Shown here piece by piece: positions 22,028-33,975 of a stretch of DNA of 64,000 bases. The position numbers and the translations under genes are program-made. Below the pieces are notes generated by a model. The model ran no database searches and was not told where the DNA came from. It was given only the letters and a program-made list of their open reading frames with translations. The DNA is from Cryptomeria japonica (Eukaryota; Streptophyta; Pinopsida; Cupressales; Cupressaceae): assembly GCF_030272615.1 (NCBI RefSeq), contig NC_081412.1, positions 97,651,796 through 97,715,795 of the forward strand, given 5' to 3'. Each line of letters opens with the position of its first letter. Position 1 is the stretch's first letter.

Positions 22028-22439
22028 GGTGTATAGAGCATCAGGCTCCCCTGCATACCAGAAAATACCAAAAACATTCAGAAAAATGTCCTGAAGAAAA
22101 TACAAAAACATTAAAAAAAAAAGTAAAGGAAAATCATGCATCCAAACGGTGAACAACCACTCCGATGGCACCTTGGGTAAGTACAGTGGTGAAAACCTGG
22201 CAAACAGGTGCCACTCGTAAAGGCTATGGCTCCATTGTCTTTCAGACTTGTTGCAATCACATCTACTTCATACATACATCCATCTATCCGAAAAACCATG
22301 GCTTGTTATTTCTCTGCAATTATGATAAATACTTCATGCATCTAGCGTCCCGCTTTTTCATAAGTCATGTCTAAAACTGGGGGCAATACCTTTAAACTAT
22401 TGATGGAAGTGGATTCTACATTGTCTTATGATTCATTAA

Positions 22440-22600
22440 GTTCTTCATTCAAGCAATCATCAAAATACCAAAAACATTGGAAAATGTCTCAACAAAATCC
22501 AAATACATTCAAAAATGTCTCACAAAATCCAAAAACATTCAAAAATGTCTCACAAAATCCAAAAACATCAGAAAACATAAAAAAAAAAATCAATCACACA
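22440..22600 (+). repeat. 30-bp tandem repeat in the Tat 3' spacer
   Basis: AAAATGTCTCACAAAATCC plus AAAAACATTC is repeated about three to four times with a 30-bp period. One frame (22367-22609, 80 aa) reads ten-residue repeats FKNVSQNPKT. A looser version of the same words occurs at 22060-22120. No known domain is present, so a coding role is unproven. Confidence 0.75.
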
Positions 22601-23250
22601 AAAACATGACAACACATTGTACATACTCATCCATGTAGATACCAAAACAAGCATTGATAAAATACTCACAAAATGACCACTTACCAAACGACCACACAAT
22701 CCACATCAACAATCAAACTGTCTTCAACAAGGATGCATCCTTCCTTACCAAAAACAAAGACAAGATGACATTTTCTTTGACAAGAAAATTATGTTAAGCT
22801 ATCAAATACTTGGTTGATTTGTGAGTACAATCATTTGTTTATCTGTATCGGGATCTTTTCAGCATTGTTTTGTATCATTTGCGCATTATTTCCGATGAAG
22901 TTTTGGGGCATGTACTAATGGTGTCTACGTGGGAAGTTCACTAAGCTATGTGATCATAGGCAAAAATACAGTCATAGATCACTACGGCTTGCTGACTACA
23001 GCGTATACCTCGACCATATGAGCATGAATCATTACCAAGGATCCATATTCTTTATTCTTTATGTATATACTGTTTGTTTGCAGGTACAATGCTCTTCCTT
23101 TTTTTCCTTTTACCTCATCCAAACTGGATAAAGGTTTTTTTTATCTCTTAGTACAGTATGCACTTGTCTCAGGATATGATCAGCCTAAGATCAAGGAGGA
23201 CGATCCAAGTCATGCATGAAAGGAGATAATCCTTGTCTGTTCTGCAAGCA

Positions 23251-23364
23251 ATACTCAGGTCAACTTGATCCATTATATCAAGTTGCTTGTATTAACTTGC
23301 TATATAAAATCCATGTAAGGAATACTCAGGTCATCTTGAATCATTATGTCAAGATGCTTGTATT
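23251..23364 (+). repeat. Direct duplication with 71-bp period
   Basis: ATACTCAGGTCANCTTGA followed by TCATTAT and TCAAG-TGCTTGTATT starts at 23251 and again at 23322, with about four differences over 43 bp. Confidence 0.75.
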
Positions 23365-24486
23365 CTCTTCCAACATTTTAAAGCTCAATGATGAAAATAG
23401 AGCACTATGGATCGTCATCTCATCTCATCTCTATATATTGCATTTCGTTGCATTCCACCCATCAATACATTCATAATAGCTACATATCATGCATACATAG
23501 TCATAATAATGCATACTCTATTTTCCTCTTCTTCCATAGGAATGAGTCATAGGTTCTCCATTTCTTCTATCTAACATCGAACCCACCCCCCCTCACCCTC
23601 CCCATCTCGATAATCAGTATCACATACCCTACATCATTTCTCAATCAACCCAATCAAGCCACGTTCATCACCATCCATCTCTAGATAGGAGGGATTGTGT
23701 TTCCTATGCTAAGTCATCCAATAAGCCAAGCAAGTTACTCTGTCTGCATAGGTACATCGACTCACACACACCTAGACTATCAATAGATACTCTGATCAAG
23801 TATCTTAGGGTCTCAATAGGTAATCGATTATGGTAATCCTAGACTACATCAGGCATTTATCATAATGACCTAGTCTCAATGGGGCTGCCATGATTCCCCA
23901 CAACCATCCATCACACGCACACACTATCAATTGATCAACCAATCAAACACAATCCAATGGACAATTAAATCAATTGTCTATGTCTCAATGAGTATTTTTC
24001 TTCATATACCTTGACTTCATCGGGCAATTACATCAATTGTCTATGTCACATCAGGTCACTTTGATTCACTTAGACTTTATCATGTCCAAGCGACCAACTG
24101 ACATCAACTGTCACGCTTTGACTTGACCGGGGCAATTAAACTGATTGCACCAGATTGTCCAACCAATTTTGATCAATTGTATAGCATCAATCCAAACCCC
24201 ACACTACATCTGCTATATATCTCTTGCATGACCTCAGGGTACTCGTTGGCTTGTTGTTTCTCCGTATTCACTCTATTTTTCTTCCATTCTTTCACTGTTG
24301 TTGCTAATTTCTTCTATTCTACCTCCCCTCCACTTCTCATTCTTTTTCGAGAGATCGCCCGATTTTTCAAAATTTCTCAGCCCATCTCTCGAGGGGGCAT
24401 ACCACCCTTAAAATTCACATTTTATGGGGCATTTCTTCACACCTATTTTTCTTTCTTTGAAACGACGCGATAAACCGCACCGTCTC

Positions 24487-24499
24487 AAAGAGGGGCAAA
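24487..24499 (+). other. Polypurine tract of the Tat element
   Basis: AAAGAGGGGCAAA directly precedes the TG of the 3' LTR. One C interrupts the purine run. This is the expected plus-strand primer site. Confidence 0.85.
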
Positions 24500-25944
24500 T
24501 GTAGTCACATAAATCTGTCCATTTTAATTAAATGAATATTTCGTATTTATTTGATTAAAAATCCATTAAGCCATCAGTTAATTAAATAAATATATAATTA
24601 ATTCATCCCCAAACATTCTTCTATTAATTAAATAAATTATTCAATTTATTTTAATTAATTCATTAAATCAAATTTCAATCAATTAAATAAATAAAATCTA
24701 TTTATTTAATTAAATCCCCCTATTCCTCTTTTAAATAAATTAAATAAAACATTTATTTAAATCATTATCCACCCCACTTGCATTTTCCTACAAATGCAAC
24801 TTGCACACATTTATTGGAATAAATGAATTTTTATTTTAATAAAATCCTATTTTCCCTCACCCACCAAATCCACTTGCAAAATCTAATCCCCTTCTAGATT
24901 CTTCTAACCCCTTCCTAATTAGCTTAATCCATCCTCTAAACTTTGTCACATCCCTAAGCAAAGGGAAGTCACTTCTCAAAACCTCAAAGTCTTTGATAAC
25001 CATTAAAGGCTTCAAGTCTTCAACCACTAAATGGCTCAAAGTCTTTGATAACCTTTAAAGGCTTTCAACCTTCAACCACTTAATCCCCAAAGTCTCCAAT
25101 AACCATTAATGGTTAATTCAAACCTTCCCACATGGTTAAAACATTTGTTTTGACTCAACCTCTATCCAACCCAAAGGTCTCATCAGGCCATTAAATGCTT
25201 TGACCATGATTATCTCTTAAACATTTGCACAAAGGTTTATCCTTGGATTAACTCTTAATCTAGTGGGTAAGCTTAATTTAGACTTGACCCTTAGCCTTTA
25301 GATAACCATGAGGTCTTCTCAGGCCTTTAATGCCTCCAACCTCTTTTCTCAACCCAACCTTATGTTGACACTTGTCACCATTTCATTGGTGCCAATTGTG
25401 CACATGGATCCCCAACTTTCAAACTCAACCCTTGATTGAATCTTTCAATCTCAACCATCCATTGCTCCATTTTTCCTATAAATAGAGCCCATTTCTTCAT
25501 AATCCAGATCCTGAAAACTTGTATGCATCTAAGCTATAGACATTTTAGAGAGCATTCTTAGCATAATCATCTAATATCTTGTTATTTTGGTTAAAATATA
25601 TCAGTTTAGCATCAATAGCATAGCATTAGCTTTTTATTTCACATTCAAAGCTCAATACTACAATCTCAATCCTCCATAAGCATCCATAGCTGAGAGCTAC
25701 ACTATTTTGGAACTTGGAGAGGAGAGGAACAAGGGAGAAGAAGCCAAGAGCATGTTAGGAGGCATTTGGAGATGCCTCATCGTATTTACTTTCCTAGTTA
25801 GACATTCTATCATGCTTTTGTTATCTCTTTTGATATGCTTGTGTAGGAAAGTGTTTGGTTTATGATTTCTAACACTAACAACTTGGATTTTCTTCTTATT
25901 TGTGTTGTGTTATCATTGACTAACCTGATCCTTTTTGCAGAGCA
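24500..25944 (+). mobile_element. 3' LTR of the Tat element, 1445 bp, complete
   Basis: It runs from TGTAGTCACATAAATC to TTTTTGCAGAGCA. From 24593 it matches the 5' LTR with about five single-base differences and no length change. TATAAATAG lies at 25477. The U3 repeat starting CTCAAAGTCTTTGATAACC is present as in the 5' LTR. The flank begins TTAAT, but the missing start of the 5' LTR prevents a target duplication test. Confidence 0.95.
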
Positions 25945-25957
25945 TTAATAACTGATA

Positions 25958-26458
25958 TTGAAAGGACCTCAAAAACTTCAAGAAAATGAAGAGTTTGCAT
26001 CTCATGTTGTACAAATCATAGGTCATTTGCAAGATGTATTTTGTGACTATAATCTAACAACTTTCAATAAGATACAATATGAAGGAGTAGTGTCAAATTT
26101 CATGGCCTTTCTTAGCACCCTCCCAGCCTACACAAAAGTGGAGCTTCCAAATCAGTTTTGGATACATGAATGCAAAATGTGGAAGTACAAGGCACATGAA
26201 TACTATGACATGATGCCTCAAAGGAGATGTCATCTCAAGGAACAAAATGATTGCAAAGATGTGCACAAAAATTATTTGGTAAATGTGCTTCAAACAAATT
26301 TTAATGAATGTAATGGACAAGTATATAGTCAAATTACTTGTCACCACCCTCCATGCCCTTGTCATCAAAACCAACTACGAGCTAAGTTTTTTTGTGGCAA
26401 ATATTCATATTACAATGTGTGGGAATTTATAAAAATGTGGAGAATTCGAGAAAGGTGA
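25958..26458 (+). CDS. Unrecognised open frame, partial
   Basis: An open frame of about 166 codons starts only 13 bp after the Tat 3' LTR with no ATG near its start. It may be the rest of a gene or element that the Tat insertion cut. It includes a Cys/His cluster CHHPPCPCHQNQ and the stretch LPNQFWIHECKMWKYKAHEY. I recognise no family. The composition is less skewed than chance frames nearby. Downstream to 26980 no further frame of note appears. It could be a fragment of an old mobile element. Confidence 0.35.
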   Translation: MKGPQKLQENEEFASHVVQIIGHLQDVFCDYNLTTFNKIQYEGVVSNFMAFLSTLPAYTKVELPNQFWIHECKMWKYKAHEYYDMMPQRRCHLKEQNDCKDVHKNYLVNVLQTNFNECNGQVYSQITCHHPPCPCHQNQLRAKFFCGKYSYYNVWEFIKMWRIRER

Positions 26459-26984
26459 TGGACAAAATGCACCAAAGAGATGTGGTCTCATCAGTCATAA
26501 TGATTGAAAACTCTATAAAAAAGAATGAATTCGATAAAAAGGCTTAGAAAATTGAGGCAAATAGAATTGGTAGGTGTAAACCCAAATTCTAGATAAAGAA
26601 AGAAAAATGGTGGTCATAAAGAAGCATACGGATTGAACAAACAAATAATAAAAATGCTTTATATAGTTTCTAGATATGGTTGTTCTTGTTGAAGCTTAAG
26701 GAGAGCAACTTAATGATATTGAACTCATGTCAAAGAAGTACAAGGAAATTCAAGAAAATAATTAATCATCTTAAGGCTACATTACTCATGAAGGCTAGTA
26801 GTTCATAGTGGAAATCATGACTCACAGATGCAATCAAAAGCGTTTGAAGACTAAATTGTTGACGAGAAAGTTACTTGTAGATTAAAAGAAGACATGGAGA
26901 CCACCTCAAAAAAATCAGCATCAAATTATTTCTTCAATGAAATGGGTTTCAAATTGCCTTTTGAAAAAGTGACTTATGTCTCTT

Positions 26985-27130
26985 ATTGTAGTTAAAGTTA
27001 GCCTTTTGAACTTAACTTTGTAAAAGTTAGGTAAATCCTAACTTATCTTCAAAAAGGTAGTAAGCTTTGTCTTAGGTAGTTATTCTAAGTGGGTAACTCA
27101 GGTAGTTATCCTAATTAGTTACCTAAGATG
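26985..27130 (+). repeat. Left part of a GTAGTTATYCTAAGT repeat array
   Basis: Words such as GGTAGTTATTCTAAGTGGG and GGTAGTTATCCTAATTAG recur here every 30-40 bp, and the same words continue at 32034-32220. The array is therefore split by the insertion at 27131-32028. The last five bases (AGATG, 27126-27130) are the target duplication. Confidence 0.7.
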
Positions 27131-30100
27131 TGTCATGCCCAAACTTTTGGGCAAGAACACACACAATTTATTTTTTTATTGAACACTTAATTTACACGCA
27201 ACCTATGTTTATAGGGTTGCGACAACTAAACAAGTTGCTCCAAACGTAATCTTAAATGATATTAATTTGGGTTTCTAAAGTGAGTGATGAATTAAAATTT
27301 AACTAGAAGCCTTAGAATTTGATATAACTCCTAGACGATAAAATTAGATTATTACTTATGTAACAATCACGAAAACTCTTGTTATCAAGCGGGACAATTT
27401 TATAAGGACAATAATAAATTCTCTCAAATGTCTTTCCATTTCAGATGCGAAATTTATTACTTAATTAGATCAACTCCACTACATAGACATTAGTATAATT
27501 ATTTGATTCAATAGTTATTCATCTAGGTAAAGATATATTAAGTATTCCCCAGCACATTAATCTCATAACCTCTTCCTTTGTAACTTAATTAATCCTTAAA
27601 TCTTTTAATTCAATATTAACACGATTTCAATGAATTAATATTAAATATTAGAGCAAATAAATTTAAAGTGCCAAACGTCATTATAATAGTTAAACTATTA
27701 AATGAAAAGTCACAGTAGGGATAAATTCATTCAAAAGATCCAGCCCATTGACTTATTTTATAATATCCCACAATAATACCCATTCACTTAAATCGATAAT
27801 ATTCATTAAATACCCTTCATATACCTTTAAAATTTCCAAAAAAGTATTTGAATAACTTAATTCAAGCTACAGTATAATATTCCTCCGAACATTAGGTATT
27901 AGATATTTAATACACAATATTTAAACTACTTCTAGGTTTTATATCTAATCGATCAACCTTATAGAATTTCCATTAAATAACTCTTTTAATAAATTTACTC
28001 AAAAGGAAGTACATTATTTCTCTAAAGATAATTAATCTCCAAATTTAATAAATACTGTCATTCAAAATATTTTCTTAATTCAAATCAATCTTCTATTTAA
28101 ACTATTCATTTAATAAACTTTTCACTATATTTTCCTATATTATGGGATAATATGATAATAAATCATTAAAGACCAACCCAAATGAATATATGGGAAAAGC
28201 CCAAGTAAATGAGATTAACCCATTTCAAACTTTTAAAAGAGTACACCCATCCCCTTCCCTTTTCTTCCTTATTTTTTTATTTGTTTTTTTAATTTATTTA
28301 CAGTAATACCTTTTCATAACCCTATCTAGGGTTTTCTTTCTCTTACTTATATCTCCCCCCATTTCTTATCCCTCTCAAAAAACTAACCCTAACATGCTCC
28401 TAACCCTGGGTCAGATTAGGGTTCCACCATGGAGTAATTTGTTTTTTTTATGGTGGATATTTTTTTTTGTGTGTGTTGCAGGTTGGGTCGAAACCCGTGG
28501 GCAAGTTTAGTGTTTGAAGGAGAGAGCGGAGGAAGTGGAGGCGGCGGCTCAAAGATGCGGCAGCGCCGAAGGGAGCGGCGACACTGAACGGAAGGGTGGC
28601 ACTCTGGGTTCGGGCGGCACTGAAGGCAGACACCGCGCACAGGGTTTGCAAGAGGGTGAGATGCCGAGGCGGCCATGCCCGCAGATGCAAGGATATCCTG
28701 TGGCTATGGGGATGGCTACCCACAGACCACAGAGCCAAGGCTCCGTGACTATGGGCGGCCTCCTCACAGTCGCAGGGGTAAGCCTGCGGCTGTGGACGGC
28801 CGTAGTCCCCGCACCCCGCCAACAGGGCAGACCCCGTTATTCCCCCCCTTTTTTTTTTTAATTATTATTTTTTTTTAATTTAATATTTCGCTATTGGTTT
28901 AAAAAAAAAAAAAAAGAAACTAGTTAAATGCAAATATATATATATATAAACATGCATACCTGTATATATTTCCTTTTATATGTTTGTCAAGAAGTATTTA
29001 TATAATGCATAAATGTGGTAGCCTGCTCAAAAGAATATAACATTCACTAATTTTAAAGGCTATTTGTTTAAATTTGTTTAATACATTTGTTTATTCAATC
29101 TGACTTAAGCTCTAATCTAAAGGCTAATTTATTTAATCTGATTAAACAAGATTTCAAATGCATGCACCAACTAAATGAAATGATTTTCTTAGGAAAATAC
29201 AGCATCTTGGTATTTCATATTAAGACATTTTGCCTTTACTTAAATAAAATATATATACATACATTTTTACATGGTTAAAGATACATATTCATAGCTTAGA
29301 GCATGCTAATCTCAAAGGGTCAGAATAGGCTTAAAACTTATTTTCTTTTGTTACATATAGTTTCCTTTTGCTTTAAAAATAATTAGATCTAGATTTGTTT
29401 ACCTCCCACTAACATGTATCTTCAGCATTAGAAAATATAACAGAAATGAATTTCTTTTAACTGCAACTAACTTCTCTAGAATATCATTAAATCAATATTT
29501 TCAACATTAGGAAATATGATAGGAATGAGTTTAAACTGCAAATGTAAATCAATATTTCATTTCTTATTCAAAAGAGGTTGCTTTATTAATGTTTAGGTTT
29601 ATACTATTTTTTTTTTTGCTCAACAACACCACTAGCTTTTATCTATTTTCTTTCCTTTTAAAAAGCTTATCAAGACATGAATAAATTCCTTCCCTAATAT
29701 ATTGCAACAAGAAGATATTAATAAAAAGAGTATCCCAAATATCTATAAGGAAATAACTCTATTTCTTTATTCCTTTCTTTGCAAGAGTGTGGACAAGTAA
29801 TTTACATTTTTATTTCATGATAAAACTAAGACAATTAAGTACATTTACTACATTTGATAACTTTTACAATAGATAGATCTCAAACTTAGCCTCTCATTTC
29901 TACCAAATGAGGGCTCCACAAGTATATACATTTTGCTACTAAAACACAAATAAATTTATGATCCACTCAATGCCATCTCCTTTCCTTCTCTTTCAAGCAA
30001 CCTGCAATATAAAATTTATGGCTATGACCATGGAGAGCTCACCTCCCAGCCTAGGCTTACTAGAAGCCACCCCCGAGCTTGGAGAACCAAGTACTAGATG

Positions 30101-32028
30101 GGTCACAAACAAACAAACAACACAACAACAAAAGCAAACACTCAACATGCATTTTCCCATCCCAAGCTACACTCTCACCACAACTTGTGATGATCTTTCC
30201 ACGGGTGGAAGTGGACCAAGTACCATTGGGGAGATTGCAAGCATAATACAACTCAAGCCACCTCATGGCAATACAATATACAACATAATTCATCTCCACA
30301 CCTTATGCCCCCCAAAGGCATAAAAGCCATATTTTCTCCCCTTATGACCCCTGAATGCATACACAAGGCTATGCAGCAAGGGTCACAAAGGACACCCTTG
30401 AGAATCACTCTCCATAAGGAGAGCCTCTCACCCAAGGCTATCATGCTTCTTCCACCCCAAGACCATCCTACTCTCCCAAGAGTAGGAGGTATTGGACACT
30501 CCCAAAACAAGAACACATAAACAAGAACAATGAAATGAAAAACTTACATTTTTCTCCTACAACAAATTACATATACACATCTTTTCATACAAGCATTTCT
30601 TTCTTTCAAAAAAAACAACATAAACCACATAAACATAAGGAAGTAAAACCAACCTTAATCTACCAATAGGTATGTTAGACTTAGTTGGGGATGAGTTGCC
30701 CAAATCCACACAAACTTTCCACCTACACCTTCACCAAAATTCTATCCTACAACTAAATTTCAAAATTTGCATGATCTCCAACAATCGAGAGTGGGTGATT
30801 GCTCACTAAGTCTCTAATCCTTGCCTAAGAAGGCCTCTCTCACACTTCCATGCCCCTTGGGTAAGGTGAGAGTTCCCATTGGTTGTTCTTCCCAACCTCT
30901 TACATGTTGCTAAAACTGGAAAGGGAAAAGGTGAGAGAGGATGGGGAAGAGAGTTTGACATCAAAAGGGAAGGTTGTCTATCCTAGGAGGAACCTTCAAA
31001 GTTGAATTTTCGCTCACCTTGGAAAAACCACTTTTTGAGGTGACTAAACAGTCACATGGGAGAAGTCACATGTTTAAAAATACCCCTAACCCATAGGTAT
31101 ACCCTTTGGACCTTTGGAAAAGCCCTAAAACTGACCCTAGGAGTCCATTTGACCCCTTAGAAACCCAACTAAAGTTAACCTACGGGTCAAACCTGAGTTG
31201 ACCACTCCCCAGACTCCCTACCCAAGGCAAATTTGGGACCACACTCATGTGTTTGAATGGCTTTGGTAAAAACAAATCTCCCTCCAAGAGACAAGTCAAA
31301 ATCAATGACACTAATCAGCACATGTGTCAAGTGACACAATAAAATACAATATAAAAATCACACATGGAATTTGTCTCTTGTAGGTTTACACAATAAATAA
31401 AATCAATTTAAAACACATGCATCATTTACTTTCACAAATAAAATACAATACAAATGGGGTGTTGTCTCTCCAAATAGACAACCCCTGGCTTACAAACGTA
31501 CATAGGTCTAGGTTTGGTTCTCCATAATATTTCCATGGTCACAAGGATAATTTTTCCTGCGCATCTCAATTTACACATTAGTAATTTCAAATAACCTCAT
31601 ATAATATTAAACACGTGAATTTGAATACACATCAAACACTCTGCATACAATTGACATTAATATCTCATATATCCGAATTAATCCCATAAAGCAATTCACT
31701 GAAAGACATTATCTTGATCCCCGTAAATTTCAAGCATTCATAAGACATGCATCACTTTTCTAACTTCATAATAAAATTCTGCAAATTCAGATATAGCTGA
31801 CATGCGTCAGATCAGGGTTATCCAATCAGTGGATCATTTAGGATTTCAAATTCATAACACATCAAAATGTACACCACAAGGTGAAATGATTCTATAACTT
31901 GGTTCAATTATTTTTCTCACCAATCTATCTGTCTAACATAGCCCATCGTATTGAATTATAGCATTTATTAATAGGGTCAACCATGGTCAACTAAGTTAAT
32001 CAAAGCTTGATTGGGGAGGGGCTCTACA
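27131..32028 (+). mobile_element. 4.9 kb TG...CA insertion with AGATG target duplication, probable giant solo LTR
   Basis: The segment starts TGTCATGCCCAAAC and ends GGGGCTCTACA. AGATG is present on both sides (27126-27130 and 32029-32033), and the flanks share one repeat array, so the 4898 bp were inserted by an integrase-type reaction. I find no internal copy of either end and no Gag-Pol remnant. A solo LTR of unusual length is the simplest reading. The start TGTCA and end CTACA resemble the chromovirus LTR at 46560. A GC-rich patch at about 28520-28850 parallels the GC patches of those LTRs. A non-coding LTR-element derivative with short, decayed LTRs is the alternative. Confidence 0.7.
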
Positions 32029-32033
32029 AGATG

Positions 32034-32390
32034 GTTATCCTAAGTGTTTAGACTAAGTAGTTGCGAGGTAGTTATTCTAAGTGCCAAAGTTGGGTAGTTA
32101 CTCTAAGTAAATATTTTTCTAAAAAGAAAGTTAGTTATTTCAAGTTGGTGCACTTAAAGAGTTAGTTATTATAAGTAGTTATAAAAGTGGTTAAGGTAGT
32201 TACCTTAAGTGGATACTAGCCTCACTTATATATACTTCTTTGTAATTCAATCATAGGGGAGACTCTTATAGAAGGGGAGATGCTGGAGAACTTTTGGTTT
32301 TTACTTTTTGATACACAATGCTTTTGAACTTGTATATTTTCAAAAGAAAAGTGAAGAATGCATTGAGTTCGTGTGTCTTAAATGTATTCA
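32034..32390 (+). other. Right part of the TAGTTATYCTAAG array with a promoter-like end
   Basis: The array continues after the insertion with GTAGTTATTCTAAGTGCC, GGGTAGTTACTCTAAGT and related words to about 32220. CACTTATATATACTTC near 32225 resembles a TATA box. The whole (26985-27130 plus 32034-32390) could be an old LTR whose U3 carries the repeats. I could not define its ends or a primer site. Confidence 0.4.
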
Positions 32391-32610
32391 AGATTTATTA
32401 TTTTTAATCTTTTTGGCAAGGTGGCAATGCCACTTGATATATTTTATTAATAATATATAATTTTTACAATATATTTAAAAACTGGTTCAAACTGAGCTCC
32501 TAGAGAAAAGAACCAACAAGAAAAACTTCGGTCATTGCTCATCAACATGACTATAGAAGAGTAGTGAATAATCCTCTAGCCAGAGATAGTTACAAAATAG
32601 AGATCAGCAA

Positions 32611-32692
32611 AGGAGCATGCAGGCTCATTTACAAATAGGAGCATGCATGCTCATTTTATAGAATAGGAGCATGCAAGCTTATTTACAAAATA
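32611..32692. repeat. Three copies of a 26-28 bp AGGAGCATGCANGCT repeat
   Basis: Copies start at 32611, 32637 and 32665 and read AGGAGCATGCANGCTCATTT with small changes. The core AGCATGCATGCT of the second copy is palindromic. The repeat lies in the LINE 3' UTR. Confidence 0.75.
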
Positions 32693-33404
32693 AGGACAAG
32701 AAAAAGAAATAACATAGGCTGCCCAGTGAGTGAAGAAGAGAGCTCCAAAAAGAAAGAGGACTAAACCAGCATTGAAGAACAGATCCATCTTCATGGGATA
32801 TCTTGAAGGCCCTACAACAAAGAACTCCTACAACCAAAATTGATATGCCCCTGCACCAAAAAACACCTACAACCAAAATATATATATATACTACAGAACA
32901 CGGAGAATTTACAAGAAACACAAGGGTCCAAAACATAACTGACACCAATGACATGAGATATGTGGTCTGCCATTATAGACAAATGCCAAAGGAGAAGAGG
33001 TGAATGCGAAAATGCTAGAGAGAAATGAAGCCCAAAATTTTTATGTCGTAAATGAAAAGAAAGAGGAGATATATCATAAAAAATATGACAAACCAAAAGA
33101 AGTAGCATACAAAGATAATCATGAAAACAATGCCACGCCAAACTTTAAATGGCATATGAAGGATAGATTCCCAATGTGAAAATAAATTTCTCCAGATTTC
33201 AAACTAGAAGAGAGCACCAAACACACAAACAACATCAATAACAACCAACTCATCATTAATGAATGTCAATTGATGATGGAGTAAAGCAAAGTACCTCAAA
33301 TCAAAACCAAATGGAATTATGAAAAGGAATACCTTGCCAAGAGAAGAGAATATCAACTCGTATAAATGAGCAATCATATAATAAGAAAGATTAGATATTT
33401 GACT

Positions 33405-33975
33405 CTCTACAGGCTATACTTACTAGGTTTGGGAAGCTCATCAAATCACACCCCAATTGAGAGGAATCAATAACAGTTTTGTCACAACCCATATTAGCGA
33501 GGTAATCAGCCAATGCATTACCTTCATGATAAACATGTGAGATGATGAGGTTCTCAAATGTATCAAGAAGAGTCCATATTTGTTCAAGAATATACCGAAA
33601 ATGTCAATTATCAACTTTTCTTGCCTTGCAAGCATTAATGACAATAGCCAAATCACCTTCAATATGAAGGTATTTGAAATTCAAATCCTTAGCCATAACA
33701 AGTCCTTCTAAAAGAGCACAAGCCTCAGCCATATTATTTGTGCCAGAAGAAATTGGCATAGCTTTTAATGCTAATAAAGAACCCAAATGATCACGAAAAA
33801 CTATCCATATTCCTGAATCACTAGGATTTCCACGGGAGGATCCATCAAAATTCAATTTACAAAAAGGGGCATTAGGAGGATTCCATTTTATAGAATTTCT
33901 ATACACAGGTGTTTTCCGAATCCTTGGAAAGATGGGTGATATAGGAATAATGATACTTTTCCAAGAAGAAATCAT
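33405..33975 (-). pseudogene. RNH: LINE RNase H domain
   Basis: WNPPNAPFCKLNFDGSSRGN (Asp), NNMAEACALLEGLVMA (Glu), YLHIEGDLAIVI (Asp) and, past one TGA after KARKVDN, HEGNALADYLANMG (Asp) give all catalytic acids. The TGA falls where a Trp codon could have been. The frame differs from that of the RT segment, so a frameshift lies near 33975. The domain would degrade RNA in the target-primed hybrid. Confidence 0.88.

Larger units (their letters stand above)
22028..24486 (+). other. 3' spacer of the Tat element, non-coding
   Basis: This 2.46 kb stretch between integrase and polypurine tract shows no protein of known type on either strand, so there is no antisense PMD gene as in the left element. 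It holds three repeat features: a 30-bp tandem repeat (22440-22600), a 71-bp-period duplication (23251-23364), and a pair of CAATTANATCAATTGTCTATG segments about 62 bp apart near 23965 and 24025. Long 3' spacers are usual in Tat elements. Confidence 0.7.
10711..25944 (+). mobile_element. Tat-lineage Ty3/Gypsy LTR retrotransposon, nearly full length
   Basis: Order: 5' LTR (truncated at its start), tRNA-Trp primer site, 2.6 kb leader, gag, protease, G-patch-like segment, RT, RNase H, a second archaeal-type RNase H, integrase, 2.5 kb spacer, polypurine tract, 3' LTR. The two RNase H domains are the mark of the Tat lineage. The shared 1352 bp of the LTRs are equal in length and differ at about five positions by eye. 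The coding frame has ten stops (15987, 16764, 16779, 16941, 17547, 18126, 19263, 19622, 20699, 21848) and one frameshift near 19490. The element is therefore recent but non-autonomous. Confidence 0.95.

Noticed and set aside
28416-28861. GC-rich open frames of 86-124 aa on both strands
   Set aside because: They overlap each other in a GC patch of a non-coding 4.9 kb insertion. No family resemblance and low stop density from composition.
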